Shown here: positions 33,039-42,134 of the stretch, one piece after another
How the letters are laid out: each line of letters begins with the position of its first letter
Numbering within the stretch: the stretch's first letter is position 1
NCBI GenBank assembly: GCA_018798825.1
Contig: CP076355.1
Coordinates: 402,001-466,000, forward strand
DNA length: 64,000 nucleotides
DNA from: Ochrobactrum sp. BTU1
Lineage (GTDB): Bacteria; Pseudomonadota; Alphaproteobacteria; Rhizobiales; Rhizobiaceae
Direction: 5' to 3'
Position numbers and translations under genes: made by a program
The notes under the pieces: generated by a model
Seen by the model: only the letters and a program-made list of their open reading frames with translations
Databases searched by the model: none
Told to the model about the DNA's origin: nothing

Positions 33039-34877
33039 TCAGTTTTTTGCTTTCAACGATTTCGCTTCGACGGTGGGTATCTGATCTGCGTATTGACCAA
33101 ATTCCCGCAATAAGGTGGTTGCCTTTTCGTAATTGACGGCCTTGGAGAAAGCGTAGCCCTGACCAAGCTGGCAGCCCATCTGCTGCAGCTTTTCAGCAAG
33201 GGCCATCGTCTCGACCCCCTCGGCAACGAGTTTGATTTTCAGGTCTCCAGCAATTTGCACGATGCCTTTGACGATTGCGACACTTGGGTCGCCCGGTGCT
33301 AACCTGCATACAAAAGACCTGTCGATCTTGATGATATCGACGGGAACGGTGAGGAGATGCGCAAGGGCGGCGAACCCCGTCCCGAAGTCATCAAGAGCAA
33401 CGCGAACGCCCAGCATCCGGAGGTTTCGAATGCCAGAAGCCACCACGTCATCGCGTTGGCCGATATAGGCGGTTTCAGTTACTTCGATGATGAGATGTCG
33501 TAGTGGCACGTCATATTTGGCGAATGTTTTAGAGACAAAAGCCGCGAGATCTCCGACATAAAAGTCTGCAGCAGTTACATTCACACCAATATGTTGTACA
33601 GGCAGGCCGAGGTCGAGCCAGCTCCTTATGTCCTGAGCAACGATGGTTAGCATATACTGCGTGATTTCAGATGCGATATGCACATCTGAAAAGCATTCCT
33701 GAAATACCGACGCGGGCAGAATATCGCCCGAGGTCGTGGTCATGCGGCTTAGGGCCTCAAAACCAATGACCTCCCTGGTATCGAGCCGCATTACGGGCTG
33801 ATAATGCGCAGTAATACGCTTTTGATCGAGTGCTTCACGCACTTCTCGGATCGAATTGCGTCGATGAACAATCCGTGTATCGACGTTCGGTTGATAGCGT
33901 ACAAAGCTGCCCCGCGCATTTTCCTTGGCGTGGTAAAGCGCAAAGTCTGCATTGCGGCGCACAATTTGCGGCTGTGTATCTTGTGCGGCCAGAACAGCGC
34001 CGCCAATAGTCACGCGTGGCAGAATTGTTTGACCGTCAAATTCGACATGCGAAGTAAGCGATTTAAGGATCAATTCCGCAGTGTTGTCGAGGTCGTAAAG
34101 TGCGCTATGGCTCTGGAGGATGACAGTAAATTCATCGCCGCCTGTTCGGAAGGTTATGTCAGGTGCCATCGCTGCCGAAATGTTGGTTGCGATAGTGCGG
34201 ATCAGAAAGTCGCCGACCTCATGGCCGAATGTATCATTGGTAATTTTGAGATTGTCGATATCGATGACAAACAACGCCCAGCTGCCAGCCAGTTCGCAGC
34301 GCAGTTGTGAAAGCGCGTCATCAAATGCGGCACGATTGGGAAGACCTGTCTGTTCGTCAACTGTCGCTCTGCGCTCATAGTTGAGAATGCGCATTTCACG
34401 CGCCATCGCAAGACTGCAAAGTGTGCCACCCGTATTGATCACTTGCTGCTCTTGTGCCAACGGAATGCGCTTCTTGCTGAAATAGACAGCCAGCGCGCCG
34501 ACGACTTCACCAGCCTCGTTCCGTATAGGTACAGAACTACAGGCCAACAAACCAAAGGGCAACACGCATTTCTTGTAGGTTGCCCACTTCGGATCATTTT
34601 CTATATCCGCCACACTCACAGCAGCATTGTGGTAAATTGCGCTGCCGCAGGAGCCGACTTCCGGACCAACTACTGTTCCGTCAAGTATTTTTCCATAGCT
34701 TTCAGGGATGCTCGGTGCTGCAAGCAGATGCATCATACCTGCACTATCGACAGAGCAGACCATCACGCTTGCATCAGCGATCAACTCCTCCATCTCACGA
34801 CAGAGTTGCACAAGAGTCTGCTCCAGAGGCTTGCCTCTTGCAATCAGCTCAAGAACAGCATTCTGGAATTTTAGCAC
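33039..34877 (-). CDS. GAF-GGDEF-EAL cyclic-di-GMP turnover protein
   Basis: 612 residues from a GTG start behind GGGGA. An N-terminal GAF domain (about 10-160, with GPEVGSCGSAIYHNAAVSVADI) senses a small ligand or redox state. The GGDEF domain has an intact TGGDEF (245-250) but no RxxD inhibitory site before it. The EAL domain has EAL (374-376), EVTETA, DDFGTG, IKIDRSF and EGVET, so phosphodiesterase activity is expected. No membrane segment. Both halves look active, so the net direction depends on the GAF signal. It lies 167 bases past the second sigma/anti-sigma pair. Confidence 0.95.
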   Translation of the reverse strand: MLKFQNAVLELIARGKPLEQTLVQLCREMEELIADASVMVCSVDSAGMMHLLAAPSIPESYGKILDGTVVGPEVGSCGSAIYHNAAVSVADIENDPKWATYKKCVLPFGLLACSSVPIRNEAGEVVGALAVYFSKKRIPLAQEQQVINTGGTLCSLAMAREMRILNYERRATVDEQTGLPNRAAFDDALSQLRCELAGSWALFVIDIDNLKITNDTFGHEVGDFLIRTIATNISAAMAPDITFRTGGDEFTVILQSHSALYDLDNTAELILKSLTSHVEFDGQTILPRVTIGGAVLAAQDTQPQIVRRNADFALYHAKENARGSFVRYQPNVDTRIVHRRNSIREVREALDQKRITAHYQPVMRLDTREVIGFEALSRMTTTSGDILPASVFQECFSDVHIASEITQYMLTIVAQDIRSWLDLGLPVQHIGVNVTAADFYVGDLAAFVSKTFAKYDVPLRHLIIEVTETAYIGQRDDVVASGIRNLRMLGVRVALDDFGTGFAALAHLLTVPVDIIKIDRSFVCRLAPGDPSVAIVKGIVQIAGDLKIKLVAEGVETMALAEKLQQMGCQLGQGYAFSKAVNYEKATTLLREFGQYADQIPTVEAKSLKAKN

Positions 34878-35044
34878 ACGTTCCCCATAGTTTTTTTGTT
34901 TGCGTGCAATCTTTTAACGCGAACGCATACAGCCTTTTTCACAGGTCTGTCTTTATAGAACACCCATTATAGTTACTTGTATGTATTATAGAAGTGCGCA
35001 GAATTTATTGAAATCTTGGTTGCTTTTTTATGTACGCGATTTTG

Positions 35045-35824
35045 TCAGCTCGGAAACTGTCGATAGCATTCTTCAGCGATTTGCCGTAGTTGGTCTCGGG
35101 ATATCTCGCCACTTACCGCGTAGCCAAGCTCACCATCGATCCAATAGAAGGTTTCAACGCCATTATTTGAGGCGAAGCGGAAGCTCGTGTCCCGGTTTTC
35201 CGGATTGCGACCGACTATGACTGAAAGGCGTTTTCCAGCGACATCTTCATACATGAAAAAAGCACCCGGTTTGCTGTCGACTGGCAACAGACGACCACCA
35301 ACAAGTTGAAAGCCAAACGTGGTGAGGTCGGGGATTTTAAGGTCAGGAATATCAAGCCGCTTTCCAAGCCATGTTGCCAGATGAGCTTCTTCCGCCGAGA
35401 AGACTTCTACCGGATGGCGCACTTCGCTTGCATAGATCAGATAGGCGGCCTGTGCCTGCTGAGGTAGTGCTTCTATACTTGCTATCTGCGGTCGCTGGTC
35501 ATAAATGCGAGATCCTGCAAAGCCACCGAAACCTCCAAGCGCCAGTGCAGCAAGAATGGACGCCGCAACGGCCCCGCGATAGCGCCGTTCATTTTGTTTG
35601 GTTCGCGCGCAGATAAGCCTCGTATCGCCTTTCTTCTCTAGCGCATAGCCGGAGAAAAGCTGTCTGATGCCCTCATTCTGCTTGCGCCATTCAGCGACGA
35701 TCGCTGCTTTTTGACGGTCGTCTTCCAGGATCGCTGAAACACGCGCGATTTCTTCACTGGAAAGCTGACCGTCCACAAAGCCATGCAGTTCCGCTTCTGT
35801 TATCGGAGAATTGCGTTCTGTCAT
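35045..35824 (-). CDS. Membrane anti-sigma factor (partner of the second ECF sigma)
   Basis: 259 residues. The N-terminal cytoplasmic part has ELHGFVDGQLSSEEIARVSAILEDD, the anti-sigma helical pattern, without the His-Cys zinc motif. One membrane segment lies near residues 83-105 (AVAASILAALALGGFGGFAG), followed by a periplasmic domain of about 150 residues with FGFQLVGGRLLPVDSKPGAFFMYED, typical of RsiW/ChrR-unrelated transmembrane anti-sigmas in rhizobia. The ATG overlaps the sigma gene by four bases. The signal sensed is unknown, probably in the periplasm. Confidence 0.9.
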   Translation of the reverse strand: MTERNSPITEAELHGFVDGQLSSEEIARVSAILEDDRQKAAIVAEWRKQNEGIRQLFSGYALEKKGDTRLICARTKQNERRYRGAVAASILAALALGGFGGFAGSRIYDQRPQIASIEALPQQAQAAYLIYASEVRHPVEVFSAEEAHLATWLGKRLDIPDLKIPDLTTFGFQLVGGRLLPVDSKPGAFFMYEDVAGKRLSVIVGRNPENRDTSFRFASNNGVETFYWIDGELGYAVSGEISRDQLRQIAEECYRQFPS

Positions 35825-36372
35825 AGGTTTCCCCGAATTTTTACGACATTTGAGCCGTTCATGTGGTCTGCAAGGCGTTGTCGCGCGCGAGACAGTCGTG
35901 ACATTACAGTCCCTATGGGAATTTCAAGCATGTCTGCTGCTTCGCCATAACTATATCCTTCAACGACGATCAGCATCAGGACGGAGCGATTGTCCTCCGG
36001 CAGGCTGTTGATGGCTTGTTCAAGCTGCTGTAACTGAAAGGGATCGTCTTCAGTTGAAGGGGTAATGATGTTTTCGGCAGCATCCAGCGTTTCATGCCGG
36101 GTACGCGCTTTGCTTTTATAGCTGTTGCGGTAAAGGTTGGTCATCATCGTGAGTATCCACCCACGCAGATTGAGGCCTCGCCACTGGCCGCGCCTGGACA
36201 GCGCTTTGGTCACGCAATCCTGCAAAAGATCTTCACCTTCGGCATCGGACGTTGCAAGACTGCGCGAATAGCGCCGCATGATCGGCAGGAGGGCCAGAAG
36301 CTGGCCCTCGAAACTGTCGGGGGCAGGACGGCTCACATCGGCCTCATGGCTTTGCGACGTGCCAGACTCCAT
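35821..36372 (-). CDS. ECF-family RNA polymerase sigma factor
   Basis: 183 residues. Region 2: LPIMRRYSRSLATSDAEGEDLLQDCVTKAL with LNLRGWILTMMTNLYRN; region 4: LPEDNRSVLMLIVVEGYSYGEAADMLEIPIGTVMSRLSRARQRL. It differs clearly from the RpoE at 32304. It overlaps the upstream secreted-repeat gene by 29 bases and the downstream anti-sigma gene by four, so the three are one operon. Autoregulation is expected; a tentative GAACT-N16-CGAC box (about 36809-36785) lies upstream of the first gene. Confidence 0.93.
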   Translation of the reverse strand: MESGTSQSHEADVSRPAPDSFEGQLLALLPIMRRYSRSLATSDAEGEDLLQDCVTKALSRRGQWRGLNLRGWILTMMTNLYRNSYKSKARTRHETLDAAENIITPSTEDDPFQLQQLEQAINSLPEDNRSVLMLIVVEGYSYGEAADMLEIPIGTVMSRLSRARQRLADHMNGSNVVKIRGNL

Positions 36373-36724
36373 TAACGCCGTCTCCAGTCACGTCGCCGGC
36401 CTTTTTGTCCTTCATCCAGTAGTAAAGTGGCATTCCGTCTTTTGCCCATTGCTCGCTGCCATCCTTGCGCTTTACCAATGTATAGGCGCCTGACGCCTTG
36501 TCACCCTGTGCTGCTATAAAAGGCGGCCAGTTCGTGGCACAAGTATCATGGCAATTGGACATGCCTTTGCTATCCTTGTCAAAAGTGTAGAGCGTCATAT
36601 CTTTTGCACCAGCCAAAACCTGACCTTTGGATGTTTCCATCGTTTTGACCATGGGGGCTCCGAGCACTGACGTTGCCGATACTGCTGCAATTGCCAAAAC
36701 AGACATGAACGTTGCGGTTTTCAT
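36344..36724 (-). CDS. Secreted repeat protein (COG4315/PF03640 type)
   Basis: 126 residues from the ATG at 36724, with GAGG upstream. The signal peptide MKTATFMSVLAIAAVSATSVLGA sends it to the periplasm. Two copies of the family repeat are visible: LAGAKDMTLYTFDKDSKGMSNCHDTCATNWPPF and the C-terminal WAKDGMPLYYWMKDKKAGDVTGDGVNGVWHV. The two Cys (CHDTC) could form a disulphide or bind metal. Function unknown. Its end overlaps the ECF sigma gene by 29 bases, so it may be the target or sensor arm of that system. Confidence 0.88.
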   Translation of the reverse strand: MKTATFMSVLAIAAVSATSVLGAPMVKTMETSKGQVLAGAKDMTLYTFDKDSKGMSNCHDTCATNWPPFIAAQGDKASGAYTLVKRKDGSEQWAKDGMPLYYWMKDKKAGDVTGDGVNGVWHVAKP

Positions 36725-36890
36725 GGTTTGCCTCATACGGGTTACAATCGCGATATGCGATATGACGTAAGACAATCGGGTCGCCGTTTTTATTCCCGCA
36801 GTTCGGAAAAATATTCATCTGATTAGGTAACGTTTTCGTTAGCTGGCACAACATTAGATCGATATTGATCTCTACATCGTTATGCATTAT

Positions 36891-36922
36891 ATATGTAGCT
36901 ACGCATATTATAGATAGCTATA
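36891..36922. promoter_or_regulatory. Candidate MarR operator region
   Basis: Two neighbouring dyads: ATATGTAGCTACGCATAT (36891-36908, centre GTAGCTAC a perfect palindrome) and TATAGATAGCTATA (36909-36922). TAGCTA occurs in both, 19 bases apart, that is on nearly the same face of the helix. They end two bases before the MarR ATG, where a bound dimer would block transcription of the efflux operon. Confidence 0.55.
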
Positions 36923-36924
36923 CA

Positions 36925-37383
36925 ATGTCTCAGTCCAAACTAGAATTAGAAGCCGCATTCACGATGGGCCTTTCAACGGCCGCACGAAAAATGCGCAATC
37001 TTTTTGACTCCCGTGTTCGCGAACGCGGGTTGACACTCGCACGTGCTCGCGTGCTGCTGCTTCTTGCCGAGAAGCGAGATTGGAACCAGCGTGAACTCGC
37101 TGACGCTCTTGAGGTTGAGCATCCTTCTGTTGTTCGATTGCTTGATGGTCTGGAAAAACAGCAGCTAATTTATCGCGCAGCTGTGGAGGGTGACCGTCGT
37201 GCCAAGCGCATTGAGCTGACTGAAGAAGCGCAGGCTCAGGTCAAGCAGCTTCAGGAAATCACACAAGGCATCCGCGCGGAACTTCTGCAAAAGATTGATC
37301 AGAAGTCCCTTGAAACAGCACTTACCGTCCTTCAGGAAATCAGCCAGACCGTTGAAGCAACGCTCGCTGATAAAGACAGGTGA
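36925..37383 (+). CDS. MarR-family transcriptional regulator
   Basis: 152 residues from the ATG at 36925; the reading frame begins 20 codons earlier but that part overlaps the operator palindromes. The winged helix shows ARVLLLLAEKRDWNQRELADALEVEHPSVVRLLDGLEKQQLI, and the wing GDRRAKRIELTEEA is diagnostic. It is followed after six bases by an EmrB-type pump and then an EmrA-type adaptor, the classic emrRAB arrangement. It most likely represses the operon until a hydrophobic toxic compound binds. Confidence 0.94.
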   Translation: MSQSKLELEAAFTMGLSTAARKMRNLFDSRVRERGLTLARARVLLLLAEKRDWNQRELADALEVEHPSVVRLLDGLEKQQLIYRAAVEGDRRAKRIELTEEAQAQVKQLQEITQGIRAELLQKIDQKSLETALTVLQEISQTVEATLADKDR

Positions 37384-37389
37384 TGCGGT

Positions 37390-39039
37390 ATGTCCGAAAG
37401 AGGCGACGATAAACCGATACCAGCAAAAGAGCCTGTCGTTCCCGCACAGGTTGCAACGTCTGCGGTTGCGCATATGCCGGTTTACATGTCCGCAATCTAC
37501 ATAGCAGCGTCTGTTCTCATGTGGTCGACACGCGGCCTCAGCATGTATTTCATCTCGGCAAATACGCAGCAGATTCAGGGTTCGCTCGGCGCGACCTTGA
37601 CTGAAACCTCATGGGTGATTGCCGCCTACATGGCGCCCTATGCGAGCCTCACCATTCTTCTGGTCAAGATCCGCACACAGTTTGGTCTCCGACGCTTTGC
37701 AGAAATCGCGATTGCAATCTTTCTGGTTTCTTCGCTGCTACATCTGTTGGTCTATGACATCTGGTCAGCGATCCCGATCCGCTTCATCGCCGGTGCCGCC
37801 GCTGCACCTGTTTCGACCATCGGCTTTCTCTATATGCTTGAAGCTTTTCCGCCAGCAAAGAAGATGACCTGGGGGCTGAGCCTCGCGCTAACCTGTTCTG
37901 CTGCCGCTGGTCCATTTGCGCGTGTGATCTCGCCGATGTTGTTTGATATCGGACAATGGCAGCAGCTCTATATGGTTGAGATTGGCCTGTCGTTGGCGGC
38001 CTTTGCGGTTGTTTATGTATTGCCAATGACACAGGTTCCGCGGGCCAAAGTTCTGCATTGGCTCGATTTTGTGGCCTATGGACTGATCGCAATCGGATTT
38101 GGTCTTCTGGCTGTCATTTTGGTCCAGGGGAAAAACTATTGGTGGTTCGAAGCGCCATGGATTGGCGTGTGTCTTGCCATATCAATTGTGGCTTTGGCTT
38201 GTGCTGCTGCGATAGAATTAAACCGCGAACAACCGCTGATGAACCTGCATTGGTTGTTTTCGCCGGAGATCCTGCGTTTTACGCTGATCCTCCTTGTATT
38301 CCGCATTGTGCTTGCCGAACAAACAACTGGCGCCGTGGGGCTGTTTCAGGCCTTCGGTCTGCAGGATGGGCAAAGTCAGGCTCTATATCTCATAATCCTC
38401 GCCGCATCACTGGCGGGTGGCCTTTTTTGTGGCATGTGGATGAACCTTGAACGCGTCTCCTCCATCTTCGGACTGGCGCTGATTTTCATTGCGGTGGGTG
38501 CCTTTATGGATAGTCACGCAACCAATCTCACACGGCCGCAAAATGCATATCTTAGTCAGGCGTTGATTGCCTTTGGTGGTGCGTTGTTCCTACCACCTGC
38601 GATGTTGACGGGCATCACGAAAGCGCTCAAACAGGGGCCGACCTATATGACGAGCTTCATCGTCATCTTCCTGTTTACGCAGAATATTGGCGGGCTGATC
38701 GGTTCGGCAGTGTTCAGCACCTTCATTGCGATCCGCGAGAAATATCATTCAGCGCATCTGGTCGAGCAGCTCGTGATGTCCAATCCGGTGGTAGCGCAAC
38801 GCATTCAGGCGCTTTCGGGTGCGTACGCGAAGGTACTGGCCGATCAAGGGCTAACCAGGGCTGAAGGATTGGCACTGCTCGGACAACAGGTTACGCGTGA
38901 GGCAACAGTGATGGCTTACAATGATGCCTTCCTTGCAATCTCGGTAATCGCTGTCATGTCACTTGGCTGTCTGATCGCCTATCGCATTTATGAAAATATG
39001 CAAATCCGTCGTCATCCAGAAGTGACGACCGTTGGTTAA
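37390..39039 (+). CDS. emrB: MFS multidrug exporter, DHA2/EmrB type
   Basis: 549 residues with about 14 membrane helices. The N terminus holds SANTQQIQGSLGATLTETSWV, followed by PIRFIAGAAAAPVSTIGFLYML and, near the C terminus, TSFIVIFLFTQNIGGLIGSAVF, the typical DHA2 pattern. It exports hydrophobic compounds using the proton gradient. The loop usually carrying the MFS motif A reads KIRTQFGLRRFAEIA, a shortened form common in this family. It is placed between marR and the EmrA-type adaptor gene (11 bases apart). Confidence 0.92.
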   Translation: MSERGDDKPIPAKEPVVPAQVATSAVAHMPVYMSAIYIAASVLMWSTRGLSMYFISANTQQIQGSLGATLTETSWVIAAYMAPYASLTILLVKIRTQFGLRRFAEIAIAIFLVSSLLHLLVYDIWSAIPIRFIAGAAAAPVSTIGFLYMLEAFPPAKKMTWGLSLALTCSAAAGPFARVISPMLFDIGQWQQLYMVEIGLSLAAFAVVYVLPMTQVPRAKVLHWLDFVAYGLIAIGFGLLAVILVQGKNYWWFEAPWIGVCLAISIVALACAAAIELNREQPLMNLHWLFSPEILRFTLILLVFRIVLAEQTTGAVGLFQAFGLQDGQSQALYLIILAASLAGGLFCGMWMNLERVSSIFGLALIFIAVGAFMDSHATNLTRPQNAYLSQALIAFGGALFLPPAMLTGITKALKQGPTYMTSFIVIFLFTQNIGGLIGSAVFSTFIAIREKYHSAHLVEQLVMSNPVVAQRIQALSGAYAKVLADQGLTRAEGLALLGQQVTREATVMAYNDAFLAISVIAVMSLGCLIAYRIYENMQIRRHPEVTTVG

Positions 39040-39056
39040 TCGATGAGTGTTTGAAA

Positions 39057-40097
39057 ATGTCTGTTGGAAAGCAATATGTTCGCGGCGGTTTAGCCCTTAT
39101 CATCGGCCTTGCAGGTGTTCTGATGGTTCTCTGGGCGTGGCAATTGCCACCGTTCAAGCACAGCATCGAGACGACCGATAATGCTTATGTCCGGGGGCAG
39201 GTTACGGTCATAAGCCCGCAGGTTGCGGGATATGTTACCAGCGTCGATGTGACTGACTATCAATCGGTCAAACAGGGACAGCTTCTATTTGAAATCGATA
39301 GTCGCAGCTATCAGCAGAAGCTGGATCAGGCAGAGGCGTCGCTTGCCAACAAAAAGGCAGCACTGGCCAATTCCGAGCAGAGTCAGCGTTCTGCGGAAGC
39401 AACGATCCAGTCGCGGCAGGCACAGATTTCAGGTGCGAATGCAGCGCTGGAAGTGGCGCAGGCCAATGCAAAGCGCGTAGAGGCTCTGCTGCCGCGCGGT
39501 GTTACAACGCAAAGCTCGGCCGACACAGCGCATGGTACGTTGTTGCAGGCGCAGGCTTCTGTTGAAGAAGCGCAGGCAGCTCTTGCTGTTGCAAAGCAGG
39601 ATCTCCAATCCATTATCGTCAATCGAGACAGCTTGAATGCCGATATAGCCAATGCGGAAGCAACGGTGGAGCTGGCAAAGATCGACTTACAAAACACCAG
39701 GATCATGGCTCCACGTGATGGTGAACTCGGCGAAGTTGGCGTGCGGCTCGGGCAATATGTGACGGCAGGCACGCAGCTTGTCTCGCTTGTTCCCAACACC
39801 AAATGGGTTGTTGCGAATTTCAAGGAAACCCAGCTCTACGGGATGAAGGTTGGTCAGGCGGTGACATTCACCGTCGATGCACTTCGCCACGCTGAGTTGA
39901 AAGGCCATATCGAGGCCTTTTCACCAGCTGCGGGTTCGGAGTTCAGTGTTATCAAATCCGATAATGCGACTGGCAACTTCACCAAGATCACACAACGCTT
40001 GTCGGTTCGCATCGCCATCGATGACGGTCAGCCGGATGCTGATTTGCTTGCACCCGGCATGTCTGTCGTCGTTCGGGTTGATACTGCAGCGAATTAG
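39057..40097 (+). CDS. emrA: EmrA/HlyD-type membrane fusion protein
   Basis: 346 residues from the ATG at 39057; a TTG two codons earlier is possible. One N-terminal membrane anchor (GLALIIGLAGVLMVLWAW), then the lipoyl-like half-motif DNAYVRGQVTVISPQVAGYV, long alpha-helical hairpin rich in Ala/Gln/Glu (85-195), and the second half APRDGELGEVGVRLGQYV. It links the EmrB pump to an outer membrane channel, which is not encoded here. It ends 13 bases before the convergent DMT gene and no clear terminator is seen between them. Confidence 0.93.
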   Translation: MSVGKQYVRGGLALIIGLAGVLMVLWAWQLPPFKHSIETTDNAYVRGQVTVISPQVAGYVTSVDVTDYQSVKQGQLLFEIDSRSYQQKLDQAEASLANKKAALANSEQSQRSAEATIQSRQAQISGANAALEVAQANAKRVEALLPRGVTTQSSADTAHGTLLQAQASVEEAQAALAVAKQDLQSIIVNRDSLNADIANAEATVELAKIDLQNTRIMAPRDGELGEVGVRLGQYVTAGTQLVSLVPNTKWVVANFKETQLYGMKVGQAVTFTVDALRHAELKGHIEAFSPAAGSEFSVIKSDNATGNFTKITQRLSVRIAIDDGQPDADLLAPGMSVVVRVDTAAN

Positions 40098-40110
40098 CAG
40101 GCTTTATCGA

Positions 40111-41028
40111 TCAACCATGGCTGGCATCATTTGGAACGAGAGGTTCTGTTTTTTTCACCTTGTCACGGTGGAAGATGAAAAGACCAGCCAGAACAATGAT
40201 TGCAGCCCCAAAGAGCGTTTGGCGATCTGGCAGATCGTTGAAGAACATCCAACCGAACACGATCGCCCATAGCAACAGAGTATATTGCAGTGGTGCCAAT
40301 ACCGATGCCGGTGCGAGCTTAAGTGCGCGCGTAATCAGCAGATGTGCAAGGCAGGCAACAATACCAAGCAGAAGTAATGCCAGCAATTCGCCGGTGGTAA
40401 ACGGCGTCCAATGTCCAATACTCAAAACGCCACCAACAACAAGACAGCCCAACGTCTGCCAGGTTACGAGCGTCGCGTCTGGTGTGGAACGCAGAACACG
40501 TCCAAGCACTAGGGTCATGGCGAAAGAAATACTGCCCAAAAGGCCGAAAACGGAAGGCCATGACAGCATCGCTGAAGATGGACGCAGCGCGATGATAACG
40601 CCGATAAAACCAATGAAGACAGCAAGCCAGCGCCGCCAGCCGATGCGTTCACCCAGCAGGAAGTGCGAGAGAGCTGCGACGTAGATTGGGCCAGCCATGT
40701 AGAAGGTCATCACGTCTGCTAGCGGAAGGAAAGTAACCGCCGCATAGAAAAGGCCTGTATCCGCGGTTGCCAGAACCACGCGCGCCAATTGAAGCGATGG
40801 TTTTTCAACCTGAAGTAAGGCGCTTGCCGGCTGGCGCGATAACATCGGGCCGAGCACAAAGAAGGCACCAAACGAGCGGATCAACAAAACTTGACCAACT
40901 GAGAAACTCGCTACAAGCCATTTGCCCATGGCGTCGTTCAATGCGAACATGAAATCGCCAAGCAGCATCAGAAGGATGCCCGCCAATACAGCGTTGCCGC
41001 CCACGGCAAGTGCCGCTTTCTTATTCAT
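40111..41028 (-). CDS. DMT-superfamily (EamA) transporter, copy 1
   Basis: 305 residues from the ATG at 41028; the frame runs back to 41196 but the extra residues are polar and unlike the family. Ten membrane helices in two EamA repeats: LLMLLGDFMFALNDAMGKWL at the start and ASVLAPLQYTLLLWAIVFGWMFFND in the second half. It exports or imports small metabolites; the substrate is unknown. It is divergent from a second gene of the same family at 41244, with similar DA(M/I)GKWL/VKWL and APLQYT/APTEFT motifs. Confidence 0.9.
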   Translation of the reverse strand: MNKKAALAVGGNAVLAGILLMLLGDFMFALNDAMGKWLVASFSVGQVLLIRSFGAFFVLGPMLSRQPASALLQVEKPSLQLARVVLATADTGLFYAAVTFLPLADVMTFYMAGPIYVAALSHFLLGERIGWRRWLAVFIGFIGVIIALRPSSAMLSWPSVFGLLGSISFAMTLVLGRVLRSTPDATLVTWQTLGCLVVGGVLSIGHWTPFTTGELLALLLLGIVACLAHLLITRALKLAPASVLAPLQYTLLLWAIVFGWMFFNDLPDRQTLFGAAIIVLAGLFIFHRDKVKKTEPLVPNDASHG

Positions 41029-41243
41029 AATTTCTGGGTGCCCCGACCACTGGTTCAACGCGTTCTCGTGCGCAAATCCATTGCTGAAGTTTGCCGGATA
41101 ATCTCGCTGCATGTTTGAATAGAATCTGCTTACTCCTCGCCTCATGCCTTTGCAAGATGCTCGGTGTTCTGCGTACATCAGAACAAGCCTTCTCAAGTCA
41201 TTCGTCGTGAGCTATAGCGGCTTGGCTTCACTGTGAGGTCACC

Positions 41244-42134
41244 ATGGATTCTGGAAACGCTGAGTCGAAACCGATTTTCGGGATCGCGCTTGCCTCTGCA
41301 GGTTATGCCTGCTTCGCCTTGCAAGATGCCATCGTTAAATGGCTTGTTGCAGATTATGCGGTTCCGCAAATTCTATTTATGCGAAGCCTCGTGATTGTAA
41401 TCATTACCGGCGGGCTTGCGTGGCGGCTCCGCCATCCCTCAATTTTCAAGAGCAGATATCGCGGCACACTTGTGCTGCGCGCTGGTCTGATGCTCTTGGC
41501 TTGGCTTCTGTTCTATAATGCCGCCCGTCATCTTGGCCTTGCCGAGCTCACAACACTTTACTTCTCAGCGCCGATCATGGTGATGTTTCTGTCGATCTTT
41601 ATTCTCAAGGAGAAGATCGGAGCAGGGCGCTGGGTTGCGTGTATGGGCGGCTTCGTCGGTGTGTTGATCGCAGCCAACCCAACCCATACGCCAAACCTGA
41701 TACCCGCGATAATGTGCGTGATTGCCGGCTTTTGCTGGGCTCTGAGCACGATTTTGATCCGTCTCGTTAGCCGGACCGAAACGACTTTGACCCAGATGTG
41801 GGCGACAAGCCTTCTTTTTGGTATTGCCTGCGCTGTGTCCTTCCCTTGGGTGTGGAAAACCCCTGACGCATCGGCATGGGTATTGATGATTGGCCTTGGC
41901 CTTGTTGCAACGATTGGACAATATCTTCTTTATGAAGGTTTTCGTCACGCACCAGCCTCGGCGCTCGCGCCGACCGAGTTTACTGGCCTCATTTGGGCGT
42001 TCCTCTATGGTTACGCAATCTGGGCGGAAATCCCGGCTTCAAATGTCGCTTTCGGCGCTGTGCTGATAGTTTGTTCGAGCCTTGTTTTGGTTGCCTGGGA
42101 GAAGAGCACGGCACGAGTGCGGGCCCTATCTTGA
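41244..42134 (+). CDS. DMT-superfamily (EamA) transporter, copy 2
   Basis: 296 residues, ten membrane helices. The two EamA repeats are clear: GYACFALQDAIVKWLVADYAVPQ at the start, LGLAELTTLYFSAPIMVM, and the second-half APASALAPTEFTGLIWAFLYG. It is a paralogue of the divergent protein at 40111. The last few codons (RVRALS) run straight into the stub of an ABC ATPase gene, so the C terminus may have been altered by the event that left the stub. Substrate unknown. Confidence 0.9.
   Translation: MDSGNAESKPIFGIALASAGYACFALQDAIVKWLVADYAVPQILFMRSLVIVIITGGLAWRLRHPSIFKSRYRGTLVLRAGLMLLAWLLFYNAARHLGLAELTTLYFSAPIMVMFLSIFILKEKIGAGRWVACMGGFVGVLIAANPTHTPNLIPAIMCVIAGFCWALSTILIRLVSRTETTLTQMWATSLLFGIACAVSFPWVWKTPDASAWVLMIGLGLVATIGQYLLYEGFRHAPASALAPTEFTGLIWAFLYGYAIWAEIPASNVAFGAVLIVCSSLVLVAWEKSTARVRALS

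Noticed and set aside
36785..36809. ECF promoter GAACT-N16-CGAC for the second sigma operon
   Set aside because: Only a loose match to ECF consensus words and no second copy in the window, so not listed as a feature.
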